Of a DNA stretch of 64,000 nucleotides, positions 47,011-55,200 are shown in pieces. This DNA is from Clavibacter michiganensis (GTDB lineage Bacteria; Actinomycetota; Actinomycetes; Actinomycetales; Microbacteriaceae). The notes beneath the pieces were generated by a model. That model worked only from the letters and a program-made list of their open reading frames with translations, had not been told where the DNA came from and did no database searches. Numbering within the stretch: position 1 is the first letter of the stretch; the number at the start of each line of letters is the position of its first letter. The stretch is from assembly GCF_016907085.1 (NCBI RefSeq), contig NZ_JAFBBJ010000001.1:3038001-3102000 (forward strand). The letters run 5' to 3'. Made by a program: the position numbers and the translations under genes.

Positions 47011-47030
47011 CGGGGGACATCCGTCCCCCG
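47011..47030 (+). terminator. hairpin after beta-helix copy 2
   Basis: An eight-bp stem CGGGGGAC/GTCCCCCG with an ATCC loop, 18 bp after the stop codon. No T-tract follows. Confidence 0.6.
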
Positions 47031-47063
47031 AAGGGGGAGGGGCGACGGGGCACAGGGTGCGTT

Positions 47064-47069
47064 TAGCAT
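47064..47069 (+). promoter_or_regulatory. -10 box TAGCAT upstream of the exopolysaccharide operon
   Basis: TAGCAT stands out in GC-rich sequence between the hairpin at 47011-47030 and the first exopolysaccharide gene. No clear -35 box is seen. A start near 47076 would give an approximately 160-base leader before the short coupled frame at 47236. Confidence 0.4.
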
Positions 47070-47235
47070 TGCCACCGTCACCACCCGCTGTTCACCCGTC
47101 GTACCCGCGATGGACGCTCCCGGACGAGGCCCACCCAGCCTGTCCATCCCGGAGCCGTGGACCGGACGAGGTCTTCCCGGACCGCGTCGCACCCCGCATC
47201 ACCCACCTGTAACCCGAAACGCAGGAACACACCCG

Positions 47236-47343
47236 ATGAACCCGTCATCGGCGCTGGACCGTACCCGCCGTCCGCGCCCGAACGCGCCCACCCGCCCCTC
47301 CGACACCCCGCGACCGCTCGACGCGCTGCCCGGCACGCGATGA
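47236..47343 (+). CDS. 35-residue upstream ORF coupled to the sugar-phosphate transferase gene
   Basis: A short frame with an AGGAA ribosome site before its ATG. Its TGA overlaps the ATG of the next gene (ATGA). The peptide is Arg/Pro-rich with no known domain. The downstream gene has no ribosome site of its own, so translation probably depends on this frame. It may be a leader peptide or simply a coupling device; I do not recognise the product. Confidence 0.45.
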   Translation: MNPSSALDRTRRPRPNAPTRPSDTPRPLDALPGTR

Positions 47344-48884
47344 GCACCACGAGGAACCGTCCCGCGACCCGGGGCGAGCGCACCCGCCTGCGCACCGAGC
47401 GCCGCTCGGCGCACCGCCCGATCATCGGATCCGGCGTCGCGCCCGCCGTCCCCGTCGTCCCCTCGGGCCGCCGCTGGGCCCGCGACTACCGCACCCGCCT
47501 GATCGCGAGCGACTGGGCGATCATCGTCGCCACCGTCCTCGTCGCCCAGCTCACGCGCTTCGGCACGGGGGACGCGGCCGTCGACGCCGGCTCGATGCAG
47601 CTCGACTACGGCATCGTCTCGGTGGTCGTGGTGGCCGCCTGGATCGCCGTGCTCGGCGCCTTCCGCACCCGCGACGCCCGCATCGTCGGCGTCGGCGTCT
47701 CCGAGTACAAGCGCGTCGTCAACGCGTCGGCCATCACGTTCGGCGCGCTCGCGATCGGCTTCCTGCTCCTCAAGGTCGACATCGCCCGCGGCTACGTCGT
47801 GCTCGCCTTCCCGCTCGGCGTCGTCGTGCTGCTCGTGAGCCGGTGGACCTGGCGCCAGTGGCTCATCCGCCGCCGCCTCCAGGGCGCGCACCTGTCGCGG
47901 GTGGTGGTCGTGGGATCCCGGGCCGACGTCGAGGACGTGGCCGCGCAGATCCTGCTGCGTCCCGCATCGGGCTACGCGGTCGTGGGCGTCGCGATCGACG
48001 ACCACATCGCGGGCCTCGAGGTCGCCGGGCGCACGATCCCCGTCGTCTCCGACCTCGGATCCGTCGCGGCGGCCGCCGCCCGCACCGCCGCCGACGCCGT
48101 CATCGTCGCCAGCCAGCCGCGCGCCGGCAGCAACGCCGTCCGCACGCTCGGCTGGGAGCTCGAGGGCTCGTCGATCGAGCTGGTGCTCGCGTCGCGGCTC
48201 ACGGACGTCGCCGGCCCGCGGATCCACTTCCGCCCGGTCGAGGGCCTGCCCCTCATCCACGTGGAGATCCCGCAGTTCGAGGGCGGGAAGCACGTGATGA
48301 AGCGGGCCCTCGACATCGCGGTGGCCGGCCTCGCGCTGGTGGTGCTCGCGCCCGTGATGCTCGTCATCGCGTGCATCGTCCGCATCGACAGCCCCGGCGG
48401 CGCCATCTTCCGCCAGGAGCGCGTGGGGAAGTCCGGCCAGGAGTTCCACATGCTCAAGTTCCGGTCGATGCGGGTCACCGCCGAGGCCGAGCTCGCGGCG
48501 CTGGCGGAGGCGAACGAGGGATCCGGCCCGCTGTTCAAGATGCGGAGCGACCCGCGCGTGACCCGCGTGGGCACCGTGCTCCGCCGCTACTCGCTCGACG
48601 AGCTGCCGCAGCTGTGGAACATCCTCGTCGGCGACATGAGCCTGGTGGGCCCGCGCCCGCCGCTGCGCCGCGAGGTGCAGGGCTACGAGAGCCACGTGCA
48701 CCGCCGTCTGTTCATCAAGCCCGGCCTCACGGGCATGTGGCAGGTGAACGGCCGGAGCGACCTGAGCTGGGACGAGAGCGTCCGGCTCGACCTGTACTAC
48801 GTCGAGAACTGGTCTCTGACCGGCGACGTGATGATCATGTGGCGCACCTTCCGTGTGCTCACCCGACCCGTAGGGGCTTACTGA
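47340..48884 (+). CDS. undecaprenyl-phosphate sugar phosphotransferase (exopolysaccharide initiation)
   Basis: A 514-residue polyprenyl glycosylphosphotransferase. The N-terminal half has four or five membrane helices (about 60-180) and a Rossmann-like domain (about 185-300, VVVVGSRADVE). The C-terminal bacterial sugar transferase domain starts near residue 320 with MKRALDIAVAG. It continues with FRQERVGKSG, KFRSMR, SLDELPQLWNIL, GDMSLVGPRPP and KPGLTGMWQVNGRSD. It transfers the first sugar-1-phosphate to the lipid carrier at the membrane. The ATG overlaps the stop of a 35-codon frame. It starts a run of exopolysaccharide genes to 52165. Catalytic residues are all present. Confidence 0.93.
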   Translation: MSTTRNRPATRGERTRLRTERRSAHRPIIGSGVAPAVPVVPSGRRWARDYRTRLIASDWAIIVATVLVAQLTRFGTGDAAVDAGSMQLDYGIVSVVVVAAWIAVLGAFRTRDARIVGVGVSEYKRVVNASAITFGALAIGFLLLKVDIARGYVVLAFPLGVVVLLVSRWTWRQWLIRRRLQGAHLSRVVVVGSRADVEDVAAQILLRPASGYAVVGVAIDDHIAGLEVAGRTIPVVSDLGSVAAAAARTAADAVIVASQPRAGSNAVRTLGWELEGSSIELVLASRLTDVAGPRIHFRPVEGLPLIHVEIPQFEGGKHVMKRALDIAVAGLALVVLAPVMLVIACIVRIDSPGGAIFRQERVGKSGQEFHMLKFRSMRVTAEAELAALAEANEGSGPLFKMRSDPRVTRVGTVLRRYSLDELPQLWNILVGDMSLVGPRPPLRREVQGYESHVHRRLFIKPGLTGMWQVNGRSDLSWDESVRLDLYYVENWSLTGDVMIMWRTFRVLTRPVGAY

Positions 48885-48885
48885 A

Positions 48886-50118
48886 ATGTCTGTGATCGAA
48901 CCGCGTCGACTCCGCATCGCCATGGTCGGGACCCGGGGGGTCCCCGCCGCGTACGGCGGATTCGAGACCGCCATCGAGGAGATCGGGCAGCGCCTCGCCG
49001 CCCGCGGCCACGACGTCACCGTCTACTGCCGCTCGGCGAACCGCGCCCGCCCCCGCACCCACCTCGGCATGACGCTCGTGCACCTGCCCGCGCTCAAGAC
49101 CAAGTCGATCGAGACGCTCAGCCACACCGCGCTGTCCGCGATCCACCTGGCCCTCGGCAAGCGCCAGGACGCGGCCTTCGTGTTCAACGCCGCCAACGCG
49201 CCGTTCGTCCCCCTCATCCGCTCGCGCGGCACGGCCACGGCCGTGCACGTGGACGGCCTCGAGTGGAAGCGCGGCAAGTGGGGCCGCATGGGGAAGAAGT
49301 ACTACCGGATCGCCGAGCAGATGGCCGTGAAGAACGCCGACGCGCTCATCTCGGACGCCCAGGGCATCGCCGACTACTACGACCACGAGTTCGGGATCCC
49401 CACGGAGCTGCTCACCTACGGCGCCAACATCCTGCGCGACCCCGCGAGCGACCGCCTCGCCGAGCTCGGCCTCGAGCCCGGCCAGTACCACCTCGTCGTC
49501 GCGCGCTTCGAGCCGGAGAACCACGTCGACGTCATCGTCGACGGGTACACCGCGTCGGACGCGACCCTGCCGCTCGTCGTCGTCGGATCCGCGCCGTACT
49601 CCGCCGCGTACACCGACCGCATCGAGCAGGTCGCCACCGCCGACCCGCGCATCCAGCGCCTCGGCGGCGTGTGGGACCAGGAGCAGCTCGACCAGCTCTA
49701 CGCCCACGCGCTCACCTACATCCACGGCCACTCGGTCGGCGGCACGAACCCGTCGCTGCTGCGCGCCATGGGCGCCGCGACCGCGACGCTCGCCAACGAC
49801 AACGTCTTCAACCGCGACGTGCTCGGCGAGGACGGCCGCTTCTGGTCGGACGCCGCCGGCGTCGCCGCGCTCGTCGAGGGCGCGGAGGCCGCGGCCGACG
49901 AGGCCACGGCGATCGGCCGCCGCCTGCAGGAGCGCGCCGAGGAGACCTACGACTGGGACGCCATCGCCGACGGCTACGAGGAGCTCGCCGCCCGCATGAC
50001 GCGCGGCTACTCCACGCACGGCATGAGCCGCGGGATCCGCTCGGCCACCCGCTGGGAGCCCGAGCTGCGCGCGAGCGACGCCGGCCGCACCTCCTTCCTG
50101 CTCGAGGAGAGCCGATGA
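48886..50118 (+). CDS. glycosyltransferase, GT4-like with DUF1972 N-terminal domain
   Basis: A 410-residue GT-B-fold glycosyltransferase. The N-terminal DUF1972-type motif is GTRGVPAAYGGFET, followed by VHVDGLEWKRGKW, typical of rhamnosyltransferase-like enzymes of capsule and O-antigen clusters. The C-terminal donor-binding region includes FEPENHVD and HGHSVGGTNPSLLRAMG with the conserved Glu replaced by a NPS-type motif common to this group. It begins one base after the previous stop and its own stop overlaps the next ATG. It likely adds a sugar (possibly a deoxyhexose) to the lipid-linked unit. Confidence 0.9.
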   Translation: MSVIEPRRLRIAMVGTRGVPAAYGGFETAIEEIGQRLAARGHDVTVYCRSANRARPRTHLGMTLVHLPALKTKSIETLSHTALSAIHLALGKRQDAAFVFNAANAPFVPLIRSRGTATAVHVDGLEWKRGKWGRMGKKYYRIAEQMAVKNADALISDAQGIADYYDHEFGIPTELLTYGANILRDPASDRLAELGLEPGQYHLVVARFEPENHVDVIVDGYTASDATLPLVVVGSAPYSAAYTDRIEQVATADPRIQRLGGVWDQEQLDQLYAHALTYIHGHSVGGTNPSLLRAMGAATATLANDNVFNRDVLGEDGRFWSDAAGVAALVEGAEAAADEATAIGRRLQERAEETYDWDAIADGYEELAARMTRGYSTHGMSRGIRSATRWEPELRASDAGRTSFLLEESR

Positions 50119-50927
50119 CCGCGACCGCCGACACCACGGCGCCGGCGCGCGACGAGTCGTACGCCGGCGTCGTCCGCCGCCTGGCCTCCGCGCAGAAGAA
50201 GGCCGCCCGTGGCGCGCCCGCGTACTCGATCCGCGTCAACCGTCCGGCCGGCCGCCTGCTCGCCGCGTGGGCCTACCGCGCGGGGCTCACCCCGAACCAG
50301 GTGACCGCCATCAGCGCCGCCTTCACGTTCACCGGCATCGCCCTGATCGCGCTCGTCGAGCCCGCCGCCTGGCTCGGCATCGCCGTGTGGCTGCTGCTCG
50401 CCGTGGGCTACGCTTTCGACTCGGCCGACGGCCAGGTCGCGCGCCTGCGCGGCGGCGGCTCGCTCTCGGGGGAGTGGCTCGACCACGTCGTCGACTGCAT
50501 CAAGATCTCGTCGCTGCACCTCGCGGTGCTCGTGTCGATGTTCCGCTGGCCCGCCACGGACTCCGACGCGTGGCTGCTCGTGCCGATCGTGTACGCGGTC
50601 GTCGCGGCCGCGAGCTTCTTCGCGATGATCCTCAACGACCAGCTCAAGCGCGTGCACCAGATCTCGGGCGCCCCCGCGCCCGAGGCCGGCCGCTCGACCC
50701 TGCTCCGCTCGCTGCTCGTGATCCCCACCGACTACGGCTTCCTCTGCATCGTGTTCTCGCTGCTCGGCGCCCCCGTCGTGTTCCTCGCGGTCTACGCGCT
50801 GATGATGCTGGCCAACGCGGGGCACCTCGCCCTCGCGTCGGTCAAGTGGTTCCGCGACATGGGCGCGCTCGACGCGCGTCGCGCCGAGGCCGCGGCGTCG
50901 TCCGCCTCCGCCCGGGTGCCTGCGTGA
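50115..50927 (+). CDS. CDP-alcohol phosphatidyltransferase family membrane enzyme
   Basis: A 270-residue integral membrane protein with the CDP-alcohol phosphotransferase motif D-G-x2-A-R-x8-G-x3-D-x3-D visible as DGQVARLRGG...GEWLDHVVD near residues 105-125. About five to six hydrophobic helices follow. The enzyme moves a phospho-alcohol or diacylglycerol-phosphate between a CDP donor and an alcohol acceptor. Its place between two glycosyltransferases suggests decoration of a polysaccharide or of its lipid carrier rather than bulk phospholipid synthesis. ATGA and GTGA overlaps join it to both neighbours. A TagD-like cytidylyltransferase lies 9 kb upstream. Confidence 0.9.
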   Translation: MTATADTTAPARDESYAGVVRRLASAQKKAARGAPAYSIRVNRPAGRLLAAWAYRAGLTPNQVTAISAAFTFTGIALIALVEPAAWLGIAVWLLLAVGYAFDSADGQVARLRGGGSLSGEWLDHVVDCIKISSLHLAVLVSMFRWPATDSDAWLLVPIVYAVVAAASFFAMILNDQLKRVHQISGAPAPEAGRSTLLRSLLVIPTDYGFLCIVFSLLGAPVVFLAVYALMMLANAGHLALASVKWFRDMGALDARRAEAAASSASARVPA

Positions 50928-52165
50928 CCGCGTTCGCCGGCACGGAGCAGGCGATCGCCCGGGCCGACGACGAGGGCGCCGACCTCCGCGGCCGCACGAT
51001 CCTCGTCGCCCACCCGAGCGCCGAGCTCTACGGATCCGACCGCGTGCTGCTCGAGAGCGTCGCGGGCCTCGTCGCCGCGGGCGCCCGCACGGTCGTGACC
51101 CTGCCGTCCGACGGCCCGCTCGTCGCCGCGCTCACGGGCGTCGGCGCGACCGTGCAGCACGCGCCCACGCCCGTGCTCCGGAAGTCGATGCTGCGCCCGC
51201 GCGGCTTCGCGGCCCTCGTCGGCCAGTCCGTCCGCGGCCTGTCGGCGGGCCTCGGCCTCGTGCGCCGCACGCGCCCGGACGCCGTGTACGTCAACACCGT
51301 CACGATCCCGCTCTGGATCCTCGTCGGCCGCCTCGCCGGCCGCCCGGTCCTCGCCCACGTGCACGAGGCGGAGGGATCCGCGTCGCGCACCGTCGGCACC
51401 GCGCTCGCCCTGCCGCTCGCGCTCGCCACGAGCGTGGTCGCGAACAGCCGCTACAGCGTCGACGTGCTCGCGCGCGCCCTCCCGAGGGTCGCGCGCCGCG
51501 CCGAGGTCGTCTACAACGGCGTGCCCGGCCCCGCCGACGTCGTGCCCGCGCGCGAGGCGCTCGACGGGGGCCTCCGGGTCCTCTACGTCGGCCGGCTCTC
51601 CGACCGCAAGGGCGTGGACGTCGCCGTCGACGCGATCGTCGAGCTCCGCGACCGCGGCGTGCCGGCGACCCTCGACATCGTGGGCGCCGTCTTCCCCGGC
51701 TACGAGTCCTACGAGGAGCAGCTGCGCACGACGATCCGCGTGCTCGACCTCGAGGAGCGGGTGACGCTGCACGGCTTCCACGCCGACGTGACCCCGTTCG
51801 TGTCCGCCGCCGACGCGTGCGTCGTGCCCTCCCGGGTGGACGAGCCGTTCGGCAACACCGCCGTCGAGGCGCTGCTGGCCGCGCGGCCCGTCGTGGTCAG
51901 CGACACCTCCGGCCTCCGCGAGGCCGCGGGCGGGTACGAGTCGGCGCAGCTGGTGCCGCCCGCGGATCCCGCCGCCCTCGCGGACGCCCTCCAGTCCATC
52001 GCGACGGACTGGGACGCGTACCGCGCCCGGGCCGCCCGCGACCGCTTCCGCGCCGAGCACCGGCACGGACCCGAGCTCTACCGGCAGCGCATCGCGCGGT
52101 CGGTGGGCACGATGCTCACGCCCACGAGGCGCGTCGGCAGCCCCCGACCGGCCAGCGACCGCTGA
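50924..52165 (+). CDS. glycosyltransferase, GT4 family
   Basis: A 413-residue GT-B-fold enzyme. The acceptor domain starts with ILVAHPSAELYGSDRVL and contains VYVNTVTIPLW and HVHEAEGS. The donor domain has VLYVGRLSDRKGVDVA (about residue 220) and VPSRVDEPFGNTAVEALLA (about 305), with the conserved E-x7-E-like pattern of retaining GT4 enzymes. GTG start overlapping the previous stop. Acts on the cytoplasmic side in building the repeat unit. The sugar is unknown. The large secreted protein follows after 46 bp. Confidence 0.92.
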   Translation: MTAFAGTEQAIARADDEGADLRGRTILVAHPSAELYGSDRVLLESVAGLVAAGARTVVTLPSDGPLVAALTGVGATVQHAPTPVLRKSMLRPRGFAALVGQSVRGLSAGLGLVRRTRPDAVYVNTVTIPLWILVGRLAGRPVLAHVHEAEGSASRTVGTALALPLALATSVVANSRYSVDVLARALPRVARRAEVVYNGVPGPADVVPAREALDGGLRVLYVGRLSDRKGVDVAVDAIVELRDRGVPATLDIVGAVFPGYESYEEQLRTTIRVLDLEERVTLHGFHADVTPFVSAADACVVPSRVDEPFGNTAVEALLAARPVVVSDTSGLREAAGGYESAQLVPPADPAALADALQSIATDWDAYRARAARDRFRAEHRHGPELYRQRIARSVGTMLTPTRRVGSPRPASDR

Positions 52166-52211
52166 CCACCGGCACCCCTCACCCGCTCCACCCACCCGAA
52201 GCAAGGACACC

Positions 52212-55200
52212 ATGAGCATCATCTCCACCGCGGGACGCCGGCTGGCCGCGATGACCGCGGCCGCCGCGGTCATCCTGTCCGCGGTCGTGATCGCGCAGCC
52301 CGCGATGGCGGACTCCGCGCCGGTCGACCCGACCGACCCGAAGACCCCCGTGACGGTCACCGCCGACCCGCTGCCCACGACCCAGATCGACGGCGTCGCC
52401 TGGTCGCAGGTCGTCGTCGGCAACACGGTCTACGTCGCCGGCAAGTTCCAGAACGCGCGCCCCGCGGGCGCCGCCGCCGGCACGAACCTCACGCCCCGCA
52501 GCAACCTGCTCGCGTACGACATCCGCACGGGCGCGCTCATCACGTCCTTCGCGCCGAAGCTCAACGCCCAGGCGCTGTCGGTCACCGCGTCGCCCGACGG
52601 ATCCCGGATCTACGTGGTCGGCGACTTCACGGACATCGACGGCCAGGGCTACTACCGCGCCGCGGCGTTCAGCACCGCGACCGGCAAGATCATCCCGACC
52701 TTCCGCCCCATCATGGGCAGCCAGACCCGCACGGTGAGCGCCTCGAACGACACCGTGTACCTCGGCGGCACCTTCCAGAGCGTCAACGGCGCCGCTCGGA
52801 AGTACCTCGCCGCGGTGTCCGCGACGAACGGCCAGAACACGGCCTTCGTCGCGGATGCGGACACCGTCGTGGACGCGCTCACCCTCACGAAGGACGCGTC
52901 CAAGCTCATCGTCGGCGGCCGCTTCACGCAGCTCAGCGGCACGCCGACCTACGGGCTCGGCGCGGTGGATCCCGCCTCGGGCGCCTCCCTCCCGTGGGCC
53001 GCCAACCAGCAGGTCAAGAACGCCGGCGCCGAGTCGTCGATCACGAGCCTGTACGCGACCGACGACCGGGTCTACGGATCCGGCTACACGTTCGGCGCCG
53101 GCGGCAACCTCGAGGGCGCCTTCTCGGCCGACCCGAACACGGGCGTCGTGAACTGGGTCGAGGACTGCCACGGCGACACCTACTCGGTCTTCGCGACCAG
53201 CAAGGTCGCGTACGTCGCGGGCCACCCGCACTACTGCGGCAACATCGGCGGCTTCCCGCAGACCGACCCCTGGACCTTCCAGCACAGCCTCGCGTTCTCC
53301 AAGACCGCGACCGGCACCGCCACGGCCGACCCGTACGGCTACGCCAACTGGGCCGGCACGCCGTCCCCGTCGCTGCTCAACTGGTTCCCGAAGTACGTCA
53401 CGGGATCCTTCACGGGCCAGGGCCAGGCGGCCTGGAGCGTCAACGGCAACGAGGACTACATCGTCGTCGGCGGCGAGTTCCCGTTCGTGAACACCACCGC
53501 GCAGCAGGGCCTCGTCCGCTACGCCATGGCGAAGGACGCCCCGAACAAGGTCGGCCCGAACGGCAACGACCAGCTCGTCCCGAAGTCGATCTCCTACACG
53601 AAGGGCGAGGCCCGCGTCTCCTGGCAGGCCACCTTCGACCGCGACAACGCGCGCCTCACCTACAAGGTGATCCGCGACGGCAAGACCGCGACGCCCGTCT
53701 ACCAGGTCACGCAGGACTCGACCTTCTGGAACCGGCCGTCGATGGGCTTCATCGACAAGGGCCTCGTGCCCGGCAGCTCTCACACCTACAAGGTCGTGGT
53801 GACCGACTCCTCGGGCAACTCCACCGACCGCAACGGCGCCGCGCCCGTCACCATCACCGACCAGTCGGGCAGCGACGCGTACGCCACGAGCGTGAAGGAC
53901 GACGGCGCGACCGCGTACTACCCGCTCGACGAGAAGGACGGCACCGCCGGCCTCGACCACGTCGCGTTCGAGGACCTCCGCGTCGACGCCGCCACGCGCG
54001 GCGCCGCGGGCCCGATCGACGGATCCACCGCCACCACCTTCTCCGGCCAGGACGGGTCCTTCGCGGTCACGCCCCAGGCCGTGAAGGCGCCGGACACGTT
54101 CAGCGTCGAATCGTGGGTCAAGACGACCTCGACGAACGGCGGCAAGGTCGTCGGCTTCGGCGGCAGCAGCACGGGCACGTCGAACAACTACGACCGCATG
54201 GTCTACCTCGACAACGACGGCCGGATCCTCTTCGGCGTCTACACCGGGGCCACCCAGACCCTGAGCTCGGCCCCCGGCTTCAACGACGGGAAGTGGCACC
54301 AGATCGTCGCCACCATGGGCGCGGAGGGCATGAAGCTGTTCGTCGACGGCAAGCTCGCCGGCCAGCGCGCGGACACCACGCGCGGCCAGGACTACACGGG
54401 CTACTGGCGCGTCGGCGGCGACAACCTCGGCGGCTGGCCCAACCAACCCCGGAGCTACTACCTCGCCGGCGACATCGCCCAGGTCGCGGTCTACCCGACC
54501 GCCCTCACGCGCGCCGACGTCGTCGACCACCTGGTCGCGTCCGGCCGCACCTCGCCCATCCCGCCGGCGCCCGCGGACGCCTACGGCAAGGCGGTCTACG
54601 CGGCCGACCCGTCCTCCTACTGGCGCCTCGACGACGCCGACGGCTCGTCGACGCTCAAGGACGCCGGCCAGAACGACGTCGGCGCCAACGTCGGACGCAA
54701 CGTGCGGTTCGGCCAGGCGGGCGCCCTCTCGGGGCCGGTCGGCCAGGCGGCGGCGTTCTCCGACAGCATCGCGGTGAGCCAGCAGCGGGTCGCGAACCCG
54801 ACCGCCTACTCGCTCGAGATGTGGTTCCAGACGACGACCACGCGCGGCGGCAAGCTGATCGGGTTCGGCGACAACGCGGATCCGTTTGCCTTCTCCGGCA
54901 GCTACGACCGCCACGTCTACATGCAGGACGATGGACGCCTGCAGTTCGGCACGTGGACCGGCCAGACCAACCTCGCGACCTCGCCCCGCGCCTACAACGA
55001 CGGCCAGTGGCACCACATGGTCGCGTCGCAGGGATCCGACGGCTTGAAGCTCTACGTGGACGGCGACCTCGTCGGCCAGAACGGCCAGACGCAGGCGCAG
55101 GCCTACGACGGCTACTGGCGCATCGGCGGCGACAACACGTGGGGCTCCTCCAGCGGCACCTTCGAGGGCCGCATGGACGAGGTCGCGGTCTACCCGACCG